DNA of 55,529 bases from Kangiellaceae bacterium (GCA_026196875.1 JAPHTP010000008.1:1-55529), one strand, 5' to 3'; positions 26,988-35,817 are shown, counted from the stretch's first letter. Notes: generated by a model from the letters alone, not told the origin. Numbers and translations: made by a program.

Positions 26988-28511
26988 TTATTTTTTTACA
27001 TCAAGCATAAATTTTGCTGCGGCCATTTTTACTTCTTCACTCAAGTAATCTTGAGGCGGCATTTCAGGATAGTCCTCTCGTTTTTTGGTTGGCGCGGTAA
27101 TGTAATCGACAATACCTTGAGGATTGTCCATGTAAAGAGCTTGAATAACCTGAGTTGGAGGCCCAACCATTTTAACATTGTAAGCATGACATCCCGCGCA
27201 AATACCGTAGTAGGCTAACTTGCCTCTTTCTTCTGCAGTAATTTTACGTGGCGCAACCGGCTTTTCCAGAAGATAGGTTTTGGTACCGTAGGTTGAATCA
27301 AATGCACAAGTCCCGAACTCATCAATGCCAAAGGTTAAGTATTTTTCACGATTGTTAATACAACTATCGCGGCTCTCACCAACCCTTAAAATATCCGGAC
27401 CGCGGTTGGCAAATTTTGTCGCCATCAAAACTTTAACCTCATCAATCGGATTTTTACCATTGCCGAACATCAGATTGTCTAAAATGGCGATTTTATCTGA
27501 ATTAGGTTCTGCCTCTGGATCTGGTGTTAAATTTGCGGCGTGCCCATGATCGGTAATTAAAATCCCTGCGTTATCATTACCAGTAATAACATTGTTTTGC
27601 ATTGTCACTTCATCACCGGCCATAATTAATATTCCAGTGCCTTTGGGGATTCCGGCGACGATTGAACCCGGCGCGCCAAAGTTTTCCAAATTATTGTTGA
27701 CCACAAAATTATCACGCAGAATAACATCGTAAGTCGTTTTAATTGGCAAGCCTGGCGTGATAAATACTAAAATACCGCCCGTGTTATCATGAGCGTAATT
27801 ATTTTCTACAATAGCGTGACGTGTATTTTCAATTTCAATACCGGCGACGTTACCAAATACCTCGTTATGTGCCACATGAATGTTGTCACACATGCCGACA
27901 TAAATAGCTGCGTCCTCGATACCGGTGAGCACGTTGTATTCGATTACGCCGTTCTTGCCAAACTCAGGAAAAATTCCGTAAACCCCGGTATCAATGATCA
28001 TGTTATTACGAATGATAAAGTTGTTACCCGCTTGTCCCATTACGCCATTGCCTTTGTAATGGGTAATCAAAAAATTCTCTACCGTAAAATTATTTCCGGA
28101 ATACAAAATAGCGTCATTGAGTTTGTGTTCGCCTTCAAGTGTTGGCCAATTACCATCAACGATAACGCCACTTAAAGTAATGTCGTCCTTGTCAATATAA
28201 ACTGTTTCTTTATAAGTTCCTGGCATGACTTTAATCCAGTCGCCAGCTTGCGCTTTATTTACCGCGTCTTGAATTGACTCGCCATCATTTACCGTTAGAA
28301 CATTTCCTTTGAATTCCGGGCGGACTATAGTTGTTACCTGTCCATACTTAGCTTGGACTAGGGCTTGTACCTGGGATTCTTGCTGCTGATACTTATTTGC
28401 GTGTCCGACTATGGTTCCCGAATTATCGACATTCATCTTACCGATAACAAAACCGATCACCAGGGTGATTACTGCCAATATATACCCTGTCCACTTTCGA
28501 GGTTGGCTCAT
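26988..28511 (-). CDS. Parallel beta-helix protein fused to a cytochrome c domain
   Basis: A 507-residue exported protein anchored by an N-terminal TM segment (residues 8-25). Residues about 75-380 are repeated beta-helix rungs of the NosD/pectate-lyase-like right-handed type, with recurrent N-N-x-I/V turns such as NNFIIRNNMIIDTGVYGI. The C-terminal 100 residues form a single cytochrome c domain: haem site CAGCH at 438-442 and probable axial Met484 in EMPP. The gene starts 2 nt after the MauG-like stop, so translation is coupled. The beta-helix may bind or modify a polysaccharide, or act as a scaffold; the haem implies redox chemistry. The function is unknown. Confidence 0.85.
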   Translation of the reverse strand: MSQPRKWTGYILAVITLVIGFVIGKMNVDNSGTIVGHANKYQQQESQVQALVQAKYGQVTTIVRPEFKGNVLTVNDGESIQDAVNKAQAGDWIKVMPGTYKETVYIDKDDITLSGVIVDGNWPTLEGEHKLNDAILYSGNNFTVENFLITHYKGNGVMGQAGNNFIIRNNMIIDTGVYGIFPEFGKNGVIEYNVLTGIEDAAIYVGMCDNIHVAHNEVFGNVAGIEIENTRHAIVENNYAHDNTGGILVFITPGLPIKTTYDVILRDNFVVNNNLENFGAPGSIVAGIPKGTGILIMAGDEVTMQNNVITGNDNAGILITDHGHAANLTPDPEAEPNSDKIAILDNLMFGNGKNPIDEVKVLMATKFANRGPDILRVGESRDSCINNREKYLTFGIDEFGTCAFDSTYGTKTYLLEKPVAPRKITAEERGKLAYYGICAGCHAYNVKMVGPPTQVIQALYMDNPQGIVDYITAPTKKREDYPEMPPQDYLSEEVKMAAAKFMLDVKK

Positions 28512-28513
28512 TA

Positions 28514-29797
28514 CTATTCTCCTGCTGAAGAAGCGTTATTATTGTTTGAATTAGAATCTTTACTTCGCGCAAGTTGGTTATCTAAAACTTGCTTTCCCGC
28601 GACCACAGGTAAACCGGAAGGAACCCGCCTTGGCACTTGAGGTTTAAAAGTCTCATCAGTTAAGGTCGCTAAGAAATCTACTAACCGATCAATTTCTTTA
28701 TCGGTCAAGTTGGGTTCCCAAATATGCCAGTGAAGCAAGAGTTTCTCATTCTGTGGAACCGCATGTCCCCGACCTTTCGTATAAAACTCAACTGCATCTC
28801 TTAAATTATCGAAACGTCCAGAATGCATATACGGGGCGGTTTTTACAATATTGCGTAGGCTAGGTACTTTAAAGCCGGCGCGAAGCTCGGGGTTATTAAA
28901 TGTTTTTTCCGCTCCAATATCCAGTTCTCTTCCTTCAGGTTCAGGCGTACCCAGAACCGCGATTTGCTGATTAGTAAACAGTGGAGGAGTATGGCATTCA
29001 GCACATCGTGCAACGAAGGAGCGAAAGATATTTAAGCCTTCGATTTCTTGTTTGTTGAGTGCTTGATGATAACCATGCGCGTAGTGATCATAACGACTGT
29101 TCAAACTTATCAGAGATGACTCGAACGCGGCTAGTGCGGTGTATATTTGGTCTAGTTGGATCGAGCCGAGTACTTCGTCTTGCGCCGCATTAGAAAACGC
29201 TTGTCTAAATAGTTCTTTATATTGTTTATTGGCATTTAAATCCCTTAGCAATTGCTCTGGCGTGTTGCCCATTTCCTTTTCAGCGTAAAGCGGTCCCAAC
29301 ACTTGTTCTTCTAAGGTATGCGCACGCGAATCCCAAAATAGGTTGCGCAGAAAGCCTACATTCCAAAGTGTAGGTGAAGCCCTTCCCACATCGACATTAC
29401 TATGACCTAAAGCCCTAGGTCTGCCATCGCTAAATCCTTGATCAGGATCGTGGCAACTCGCACATGATTGCTTGTGATCTCCCGATAAAAGAGGATCAAA
29501 AAAAAGATATCGACCTAGATCAATCTGCTGAGGAGAAAAACCGTCTCGAACCGGAGGTAACGCAGTCTTTAATCCACCTACGCCTTTATTATGAAGTGAG
29601 TCGTACTGTTGATATAAAGAACGAAGTTCGCAACGGTTTTCTACCAGCTCAAAGCTAGGCGGGCAGTAATCTCTAAGCTTTATTTCTGTTGCTGGCGAGT
29701 TGATTTCAATTGAAGAAACATTTATTGACCAGCAAAACAAAATGCAACTTGTTAGTTGAAGCACCTGGCTAAGTAGTTTGGATTTTTTGTTACTCAT
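28514..29797 (-). CDS. Di-haem cytochrome c peroxidase / MauG-like protein
   Basis: A 427-residue periplasmic protein. Signal sequence near residues 10-28, then a short Cys pair region (CPPSF...NRC, C45 and C56) that could be disulfide bonded, then two haem c sites, CASCH (112-116) and CAECH (265-269). LGRYLFFDPLLSG, ASPTLWN and TAPYMHSGRFDNLRDAVEFY are CCP/MauG hallmarks, with candidate axial M324. The C-terminal Asn/Ser-rich tail is low complexity. It may reduce peroxide or oxidise a protein or organic substrate. It sits between the cytochrome c4-like gene (60-nt gap) and the beta-helix cytochrome, suggesting one electron-transfer unit. Confidence 0.92.
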   Translation of the reverse strand: MSNKKSKLLSQVLQLTSCILFCWSINVSSIEINSPATEIKLRDYCPPSFELVENRCELRSLYQQYDSLHNKGVGGLKTALPPVRDGFSPQQIDLGRYLFFDPLLSGDHKQSCASCHDPDQGFSDGRPRALGHSNVDVGRASPTLWNVGFLRNLFWDSRAHTLEEQVLGPLYAEKEMGNTPEQLLRDLNANKQYKELFRQAFSNAAQDEVLGSIQLDQIYTALAAFESSLISLNSRYDHYAHGYHQALNKQEIEGLNIFRSFVARCAECHTPPLFTNQQIAVLGTPEPEGRELDIGAEKTFNNPELRAGFKVPSLRNIVKTAPYMHSGRFDNLRDAVEFYTKGRGHAVPQNEKLLLHWHIWEPNLTDKEIDRLVDFLATLTDETFKPQVPRRVPSGLPVVAGKQVLDNQLARSKDSNSNNNNASSAGE

Positions 29798-29857
29798 GGG
29801 GTCTTATAATTTTGTTATGATTTTCATACTTTGTTACGGCATCAGTTATGGCGCCGG

Positions 29858-30514
29858 TTATAGTGTCAATATAAATGCGATTACATCATCCGAGGCTTCC
29901 GCGTTAGGAAGTGTTTTAGCCATCATTGCCATTTGTTTACCATATTTATCTTCTGCGTGGCTCCCTCTGACTCCGGCAGTAAAATTCTGTAGCTGTCGCT
30001 TCATATAGTAAGCCTCAAGTGCATTTAAAGCCGGAGCGTTGAGTTGTCTGTTCCCCTGGGCTTTTCCACCGTGGCAGGCCGCACAATTTGATAGATAATA
30101 TTTTTTACCGGAATTGGCATTTCCTTTCGCTTCTTGTTTGCTGCTAACAGTTTTCAACTTTGACAGCTCGCTCGCTAAATTATTAATTTGAGCGACGTTC
30201 AACGTTGTACTAATTATTTTCATCTGTGCTCCAAAAGTATCTTTTGGGTGGGCACCACGAATACCGTTTTTAAAATTATTCAATTGACGGGTGATATACC
30301 AGTCTTCCATACCGGCTAAAGCCGGTGCAGATAAAGCCGCATTTCCTTGCGCTTTGTCCCCGTGACAGGCAATGCAAGCCTGGTAATCACCCGAAAGCGG
30401 TTGTTGTGCTTGAACAGAATAGGTGAAGGCTAATAAGCCGAAAACAGTAATAAAGCGAGATAATAAAGTCATATATTTCAGTAATTTATTGTAATTATTG
30501 CTAACGTATTTCAT
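29858..30514 (-). CDS. Di-haem cytochrome c4-like protein
   Basis: A 218-residue periplasmic protein of two homologous haem domains. Haem sites are CIACHGDKAQG (47-51) and CAACHGGKAQG (144-148), each followed by the cytochrome c4-like pattern of APAL, a W/YY-x-x-RQLxNF motif and a Met ligand (FGAQM, YGKQM). A signal peptide ends near QAQQP. An alternative start 42 nt downstream (residue 15) gives a more typical signal peptide; neither has a strong ribosome-binding site. It is the first gene of the haem operon and probably links it to the respiratory chain. Confidence 0.9.
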   Translation of the reverse strand: MKYVSNNYNKLLKYMTLLSRFITVFGLLAFTYSVQAQQPLSGDYQACIACHGDKAQGNAALSAPALAGMEDWYITRQLNNFKNGIRGAHPKDTFGAQMKIISTTLNVAQINNLASELSKLKTVSSKQEAKGNANSGKKYYLSNCAACHGGKAQGNRQLNAPALNALEAYYMKRQLQNFTAGVRGSHAEDKYGKQMAMMAKTLPNAEASDDVIAFILTL

Positions 30515-30568
30515 TCGCTTACGTCAGATTGTTATTCAGTGATAAATAGTAATCATAAAAATATTAAC

Positions 30569-30584
30569 TGGTACTAAAGTACCA
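30569..30584. promoter_or_regulatory. Palindromic operator-like site TGGTACT-AA-AGTACCA
   Basis: A 16-bp inverted repeat with perfect 7-bp arms in the divergent gap between the cytochrome c4-like gene and the TlpA-like gene. A related site, AGGTACTTTCGTACCA (16896-16911), lies upstream of the TonB receptor, with 12 of 16 bases identical. The cognate regulator is unknown. Confidence 0.45.
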
Positions 30585-30734
30585 AATAAGGCTCTATATT
30601 GTCTGGATTTTGGCCGATTTGCAAGAAAATTAGCGCCATTTTGCTTGGCGGAGTTAGATTAAAAGTGAGTTTGTAATATTTTGGTGTTTGTTGCGTCGTT
30701 AGATTTAGCTATCAAATTTAAAGTTGGGTTGTTA

Positions 30735-31289
30735 ATGCTAACTAGACGTCAATATTTATTTTTATTCGTACTAATTTCCAGCGCTTGCGGCCTTTTGTTT
30801 GCTGCGACCTCTAGTGATAAAAGTGCTGGTAAAGCTGCAGAGGCGGCAAATGTGAAAGTTGCCCGTATAGGTGAAACTTCCCCCGATTGGCAGCTTCGTG
30901 ATCTACATGGGAGTAATGTTCGATTGTCGGAGTTTAGAGGGCAACCGGTAATTTTAGTCTTTTGGGCGACTTGGTGTCCTTACTGCAAAAAGCTACTTCC
31001 GGGTATTCAGAAATTACATGAAAAGTACTCAGAGCAAGGTCTCAAAGTAATCGCTGTGAATATTCGAGAAGACTGGAAGCCTCACGTTTATTGGCGCAAC
31101 CATGAATATACATTTGATGCGGTTTTAGCAGGTGATGAGGTCGCCAAGCTATATGGAATTAGTGGAACACCAGGTTTGGTATTTCTTGATCCGCAAGGGA
31201 AATACCTAACTAGACAAGCGTTTTCAGATCCTGAACATCCTTTGCTGGAAAAGTTTGCACAACATTTTTTAGCGACTCACGAAAATTAA
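30735..31289 (+). CDS. TlpA/ResA-like thioredoxin-family protein, exported
   Basis: A 184-residue protein with an N-terminal hydrophobic signal (residues 7-24, containing an SSAC that could be an imperfect lipobox) and a TlpA/AhpC-like thioredoxin fold with active site FWATWCPYCKK. SGTPGLVFLDPQG contains the conserved cis-Pro loop. ATG 30735 is used because the longer frame begins with TTG and would mask the signal. It is divergent from the cytochrome operon. Such proteins keep apocytochrome haem-binding cysteines reduced or reduce periplasmic disulfides; the haem genes next door make that role attractive, but it is inferred. Confidence 0.88.
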   Translation: MLTRRQYLFLFVLISSACGLLFAATSSDKSAGKAAEAANVKVARIGETSPDWQLRDLHGSNVRLSEFRGQPVILVFWATWCPYCKKLLPGIQKLHEKYSEQGLKVIAVNIREDWKPHVYWRNHEYTFDAVLAGDEVAKLYGISGTPGLVFLDPQGKYLTRQAFSDPEHPLLEKFAQHFLATHEN

Positions 31290-31307
31290 TATCACTGCCC
31301 TCAAATT

Positions 31308-31334
31308 AAAAAAGGGGCATCTATTGATGCCCCT
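31308..31334 (-). terminator. Rho-independent terminator of fabY
   Basis: On the minus strand AGGGGCATC / GATGCCCCT (31313-31321, 31326-31334) form a 9-bp stem with a 4-nt loop followed by T6. It lies just past the fabY stop and faces the convergent TlpA-like gene. Confidence 0.92.
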
Positions 31335-31360
31335 TAGAAAATAGAAGGATATTAAATTGG

Positions 31361-33205
31361 TTAGCAATACTCTGAAAAAGGGTTTTCGGTATCGAATTTC
31401 AATTGGTTTTTAAACTTATCTAAGCTAATACCATCTTTGGATATTTTTAGATCTCCGCCTTCCATAACTTCAGTACCGAAGTGATAAATGACATTAATTT
31501 CTCCTGAAGTAATTTGAGCATCATAGTTTTTCGCTGCAGACTTAACTACTCCATTTTTAGCTTGATAAGCGGCAACTGCATCAGCTCCATACTTTTTCTC
31601 AAGCATTTGCATGGTTACCTGGGGGGAGAGAACCAAGCCAGAAGCATTATTTCCGCCGAACCCTTTCGAGTTAAGCACAGCTGCTTTCATTTGCTCGCCT
31701 TTTGCTCCCACAAACTTATGGTCAAGACAGAACTCCAAGTTTGAATCATAAACATCGTCAGCGAGTGTTTCAGTGGTTTTAATACCAGGAATGTAGCCGT
31801 ATTCCCATACACCGAGTGCAGCTGTAAGTTGGTCGCCACCAGCCGGTCCTAAGGAATGTCCCACATAAGCCTTGATTGCGGCTACCGGCCATTTTTCAAT
31901 ATCAAACGCTTTAGCTACTTCATTTAAGATATGAGATTCGGTTACCCGGTTCTGAGGTGTACTGGTACCGTGAGCAGATGCGTAAGTTTGCTTAATTCCT
32001 TCCTCGCCTAAAATCTGTTTAGCCAGCGCCATGGATTTAGCCACAGTTAAGTAGTTCCCAACACCCGGCGATGAAATTGATTTTTTGTTGGCGTCAGCGT
32101 TAACAAAAACATCGGGTACAGAGCCATAAATAGTTGCGCCGAGTTCAAGTGCTAATTCGTCGTCCATCAAGATAAAAAACTGTGAGGCTTCACCAATCGT
32201 AAATCCTGCATTTTCTGAAAAAGGTCGGCTAGCACGTCGATTATTGCATTCTTCGGCATTATCAATCGCAGCAATTTGAGCGTCTTCTGCAAGTGCGCCC
32301 ATTGCTTTAAAACCTTCGAGGACTTCAGGTTCGACTGGTGCTTCAGCACCACCTACAATAACAACACGAGCTCGGCCAGCTTGAATGTCACCAATACCTT
32401 GCCGCAAATTATATAAGAAGGTTGCACATGCGCCGATATTTGCACCTGTTGAACCAACACTATTGATCATATAGCTGTTAACAAAGTCCGCCGGCATTTG
32501 AGTGAGCATCAAAGGCATTTGTTTGGAAGTAACCCGGCCACCCTTAAGGCCTGCTTGCGCTAAGCCTCTTCCACCAAAGTCATCTAACTGGCCGATAGCA
32601 GACGCAGCATAAACTGATACTTCGTCCGGTTGGATATGCTCAAGTATTGTTTCCCACTCAATTCCCATTGAATGAAGTGCATCAGAAGCGCCAAAAACAG
32701 CCAGTTGTAGCCCTTTTGGTTGGTTGCGAGAGGTATAAAATTCAGCTGGGTCAAACCCTGTTGGTAGCTGAGCTGCGCTGGTAACCGCGGGGGTATAAGT
32801 ATCTTGAGTCATTACCTCCATTTCGCCCTCAACAGTAACACTCACCTTGCCACCGCCGAGATCTTCTACTTTCCAGTTTTCCGGTAAGTTTTCCGGTAAT
32901 TGGCGTTTGCGGGTTTCGAATTTAATCGCTTCGCCTTCAGCCTTCATTACGGTTTTGCGATGAGTTTTAACATTGTTGATATCAAAGGTCTGTGATTCGA
33001 TTTTGCGGATAAGCGTGTGCTCGAGCATCGATTCACGGTCAGAGCTATTCTCTAATTTCATCAATTTGGCCAAACCATCAAACATGGGGGCCAAATCTTC
33101 TTCCTTCATCGCTTCATGCACCATACGGCGATAAGCGTGATGGAATGAGCTTCTTCCCGCGGCGTTGATACCGCCAAATCCGACAATTACAGGTAACTTT
33201 TGCAT
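31361..33205 (-). CDS. fabY: Beta-ketoacyl-ACP synthase, FabY type
   Basis: A 614-residue thiolase-fold condensing enzyme. The N-terminus LPVIVGFGGINAAGRSSFHH and the length (about 200 residues longer than FabB/FabF) match the FabY class described in Pseudomonas aeruginosa, which starts fatty-acid synthesis from acetyl-CoA and malonyl-ACP. The catalytic Cys-His-His triad is visible: C260 in GANIGACATF, H412 in SAHGTSTPQ and H450 in YVGHSLGPAGG. The ATG at 33205 starts the protein as in homologues; the GTG 9 nt upstream is less likely. It is divergent from the AraC-type gene at 33440. Confidence 0.92.
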   Translation of the reverse strand: MQKLPVIVGFGGINAAGRSSFHHAYRRMVHEAMKEEDLAPMFDGLAKLMKLENSSDRESMLEHTLIRKIESQTFDINNVKTHRKTVMKAEGEAIKFETRKRQLPENLPENWKVEDLGGGKVSVTVEGEMEVMTQDTYTPAVTSAAQLPTGFDPAEFYTSRNQPKGLQLAVFGASDALHSMGIEWETILEHIQPDEVSVYAASAIGQLDDFGGRGLAQAGLKGGRVTSKQMPLMLTQMPADFVNSYMINSVGSTGANIGACATFLYNLRQGIGDIQAGRARVVIVGGAEAPVEPEVLEGFKAMGALAEDAQIAAIDNAEECNNRRASRPFSENAGFTIGEASQFFILMDDELALELGATIYGSVPDVFVNADANKKSISSPGVGNYLTVAKSMALAKQILGEEGIKQTYASAHGTSTPQNRVTESHILNEVAKAFDIEKWPVAAIKAYVGHSLGPAGGDQLTAALGVWEYGYIPGIKTTETLADDVYDSNLEFCLDHKFVGAKGEQMKAAVLNSKGFGGNNASGLVLSPQVTMQMLEKKYGADAVAAYQAKNGVVKSAAKNYDAQITSGEINVIYHFGTEVMEGGDLKISKDGISLDKFKNQLKFDTENPFSEYC

Positions 33206-33439
33206 ACTAACCACTTAAAAAGATATGAGTGTGAATTATTGGGCGGATAGTTTATTTGACGTAGCGTAAAGTGAGTAGGATAATTTGGCCAATAAATTGT
33301 GTATTATGGCCATGCTATGTTTAAACCAAGTTGGTATAGATATGAGCTTGTATTTCAACATTATAGTGTATTTGTCTCCTCTCCCTTTGGTAGAGGCTGG
33401 TGAGAAGGGGGCAGGATTCATTAACCTGAGTTACTTTTT

Positions 33440-34429
33440 ATGAGTCTATCTTTATTTATTTGCTACCCAAGAGCACTTTCCACCAGTCTTAGTCTGCCAA
33501 TGGAAATGATCGCCGCAGCCAATTCAGTGTCACGTATTAACCGAGTTAAAAAGGTAGGCTGGCAATGTAAAGTCGTTTCAGCCGCGTCCGAACCGGAACA
33601 ACCAATAGAGTTTGCCAGAGGGCTGCGCATTTTGCCGGAATTTGAATTCCATACAGCGCCTAAAGCCGATAGAATTTTCCTGCCGCCGATTTGGGGAAAA
33701 CCGGATGTCATCGTTGACCGAAATCCTGAGTTTATCGATTGGATAAAACAGCGTTATACAGAGGGAACTCAGTTGATCGCTACGGGCACCGGAGTTGGAT
33801 TGCTTGCCAAAGCCGGATTACTCGATAACAAAGTGGCGACGACTCACTGGTATTATTTTGATACCTTTGAGAAAAAATATCCCAAAGTGAATTTACAACG
33901 ACATCATTTTATTACCCAAGCTGGCCGGCTTTATTGTTGCGGTAGTATTAACTCTTTAGTCGATTTAACCACCTACTTTATCGAGAATTATTTTGGCAAA
34001 GAAGTAACCCAAGTTATCGAGCAGCATTTCAGCCATGAGATTAATCGAACTTACGATAAGCCTTGGTATAGCACAGGTGCTGCTCGTCATCCTGATGAAG
34101 GGATTATCGAGGTTCAGCAATGGATGCAGTCACACTATGCCCATCCGTTTAATTTGCAAGCATTGGCTGAACTTGCAAATATGAGTGTGAGAAATTTTTC
34201 ACGGCGATTTAAAGCGGCGGTAGGAAAATCAGCGTTGGCTTATGGTAATGATTTAAAAATGGAAGCGGCGAGAGAGTTATTAAAAGAAACCAACTTGAGC
34301 CATCAGGATATTGCCGATCAAGTTGGATTTAAAGACGCTGCTTATTTTTCGCGACAGTTTAAGATTAAAAATAAAATTACACCTAAGGAGTATCGTGAGA
34401 TGGTTAGGGGTAAGTTGTTTAACATATGA
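33440..34429 (+). CDS. GlxA-type AraC-family regulator with DJ-1/PfpI-like domain
   Basis: A 329-residue protein. Residues 1-185 form a DJ-1/PfpI glutamine amidotransferase-like domain; residues about 220-325 hold two AraC HTH motifs (LQALAELANMSVRNFSRRFK and HQDIADQVGFKDAAYFSRQF). The nucleophile-elbow Cys of active DJ-1 proteins is absent: the region reads ATGTGVGLLAKAGLLD, so the domain is probably a sensor only. It is divergent from fabY and could regulate it. Its stop codon is only a few bases from where integron integrase homology begins, so it marks the left border of the integron remnant. Confidence 0.9.
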   Translation: MSLSLFICYPRALSTSLSLPMEMIAAANSVSRINRVKKVGWQCKVVSAASEPEQPIEFARGLRILPEFEFHTAPKADRIFLPPIWGKPDVIVDRNPEFIDWIKQRYTEGTQLIATGTGVGLLAKAGLLDNKVATTHWYYFDTFEKKYPKVNLQRHHFITQAGRLYCCGSINSLVDLTTYFIENYFGKEVTQVIEQHFSHEINRTYDKPWYSTGAARHPDEGIIEVQQWMQSHYAHPFNLQALAELANMSVRNFSRRFKAAVGKSALAYGNDLKMEAARELLKETNLSHQDIADQVGFKDAAYFSRQFKIKNKITPKEYREMVRGKLFNI

Positions 34430-34436
34430 TGAACTA

Positions 34437-34655
34437 AGCATTTGATTTTGGGTAGCAGGAGCGATGTTTTTATCAACACGCTAAATGCGTGAGAAAAATA
34501 TTGACTTCTTTATCGCCCATTTCCTTGGGGTGTTTGAGGCTAAAGGAATGTAAAAACTGCTTTATCCAAAATACATAAGTCTTCTCAGTTCGAAATGAGT
34601 ATTGTCTCGCTCTTATTGTAGAACGAACTTGCCACATAAATTCTGAACGCACCAT
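34437..34655 (-). pseudogene. Truncated, frameshifted integron integrase (intI remnant)
   Basis: The first 59 codons (ATG 34655) match the N-terminal SAM-like domain of integron integrases: RARQYSFRTEKTYVFWIKQF, then HPKEMGDKEVNIFLTHLA. A stop follows at 34473, but homology resumes one base out of frame as VDKNIAPATQNQ (down to about 34443), then ends next to the AraC stop at 34429. The catalytic domain (R, H, R, Y) is gone. A good GGAGG still precedes the ATG. Orientation opposite to the cassettes to the right is the standard integron layout. It cannot encode an active recombinase. Confidence 0.85.
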
Positions 34656-34907
34656 TATTTCCTCCTTGTCAGTTGCTATGGGTTTAATACGCTTATTTTT
34701 CTAACTCTTTGATTTTAAAGTAATTAATTTTTCCCATTAGTTTTTATATTCAGTAAATCCTATTAATTCCGCTAGGAATATATAGACACTTCGAGTAAGT
34801 TATTGATATAAAAGGATACTTTATTTCTGAGCGCACTTTCTCCAATTTCATTGGTGTTTGGTGTGATCAATAAACTGTTATGATTCTTCACAATTAGAGA
34901 GATCTTC
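34656..34907. other. Presumed attI/Pc region of the integron remnant
   Basis: This AT-rich 252-bp gap lies between the intI remnant and the first cassette gene, where attI and the cassette promoter normally sit. The best core-like site is GTTATGA (34877-34883), which departs from GTTRRRY, so the attI assignment is tentative. No confident Pc hexamers were identified. Confidence 0.4.
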
Positions 34908-35108
34908 ATGGATTGGATTACCGACTCAATTGCCGTAGGCAACTTTGTCGATGCTAAAAACCTTAAAGAAGGAGACGTTGATGCCGTCCTCTATCTCATT
35001 GAAAACTGTTGCAGCATTGATGAAGCTCGCTTCGACGTTGAATCGAGGCGAAGAGAGAAATCTACTTATCTCCCGGTATTGAGGAGATCTTGGGTATATG
35101 AACCATAA
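34908..35108 (+). CDS. Cassette 1: truncated dual-specificity phosphatase-like protein
   Basis: A 66-residue ORF. Residues 1-45 (MDWITDSIAVGNFVDAKNLK, DAVLYLIENC) resemble the start of dual-specificity protein phosphatases, but the catalytic HCxxGxxR region is missing and the tail (SRRREKSTYLPVLRRSW) is unrelated. The gene is probably a decayed or internally deleted cassette. Its stop codon lies in the first attC-like site. Function is doubtful. Confidence 0.5.
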   Translation: MDWITDSIAVGNFVDAKNLKEGDVDAVLYLIENCCSIDEARFDVESRRREKSTYLPVLRRSWVYEP

Positions 35109-35213
35109 CAAACGCAATCAGTCGTAAATATTTTCCGTTACTTTGCACGTGCTTTTAGCTACTCTAGCGCAGGCAAATCGACTCCAAATATTCCGCTGTT
35201 GCGAGCGTTAACA
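35103..35213 (+). repeat. attC-like recombination site 1
   Basis: 111 bp from CCATAAC (35103-35109) to GTTAACA (35207-35213). The ends are complementary in the attC manner: CATAACAAACGCAA on the left against TTGCGAGCGTTA on the right. It separates cassette 1 from cassette 2. The right core GTTAACA is one base off GTTRRRY. Confidence 0.7.
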
Positions 35214-35227
35214 CTACGGAGGAATCG

Positions 35228-35743
35228 ATGGAATTGATTGACACATTGCTAAACTCAACGCCCAAGTGTTTGAAGGAGTTCGAAACCTCTGACAGCGAGA
35301 AAGTAATAAAAGACAAGTTTCATCTAACCAAAGAATTCACTTCAAGAAAAGTCACTTGTGGTTGCGGAAACTCAGATTTACTTTTGCAAGCATACAAGAC
35401 GAGCGAAACAAAAGGATTCTTCAAAAAGACAATAGAGGATTCGTTTTGGGCTCCTGGATTCATCGTCTGTCCGAATTGTGAAAAGCGCTCTTTGGTTTTC
35501 GACCCTCGGCAGCATGGTTGGGATGGTGAAATGGGAGCAAACTGCTCAATTGTAGAAGAAGGAGAGCTAGTAACTGTCAAGCCGGAGACTGATAAAATAT
35601 ATGTGTATTTTTCTTATCAGAATCCTGAGAACTATGAGGACTTTGAGCCTGATGGTATCAACAACCCAGAAGACTATTTTGACATGTTTGGAATAGTATT
35701 TGGCGCGAACGAAGAGTTAATCTTTGAATATGAATGCGCATAA
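35228..35743 (+). CDS. Cassette 2: zinc-ribbon-like hypothetical protein
   Basis: A 171-residue soluble protein with two Cys pairs, CGC (C44, C46) and CPNC (C81, C84), likely binding a metal. The rest is acidic, with a C-terminal NPEDYFDMFGIVFGA segment. CGGAGG precedes the ATG. It is flanked by attC-like sites. No family is recognised. Confidence 0.8.
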   Translation: MELIDTLLNSTPKCLKEFETSDSEKVIKDKFHLTKEFTSRKVTCGCGNSDLLLQAYKTSETKGFFKKTIEDSFWAPGFIVCPNCEKRSLVFDPRQHGWDGEMGANCSIVEEGELVTVKPETDKIYVYFSYQNPENYEDFEPDGINNPEDYFDMFGIVFGANEELIFEYECA

Positions 35744-35745
35744 AG

Positions 35746-35812
35746 TGTTAACAAGGTGCAGTTATCGAAAATTTACATTGCGTTTCAATTTCGAAAACGC
35801 TGAGCGTTAGGT
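35746..35812 (+). repeat. attC-like recombination site 2
   Basis: 67 bp from TGTTAAC (35746-35752) to a perfect core GTTAGGT (35806-35812), with internal inverted repeats (GCGTTT ... AAACGC). The next gene starts 6 nt later, the usual cassette spacing. Confidence 0.8.
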
Positions 35813-35817
35813 AAACA

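Noticed and set aside
34473-34655. The 60-codon minus-strand ORF as a complete small gene
   Set aside because: Its sequence is the N-terminal domain of an integron integrase and homology continues out of frame past its stop, so it is a pseudogene fragment.
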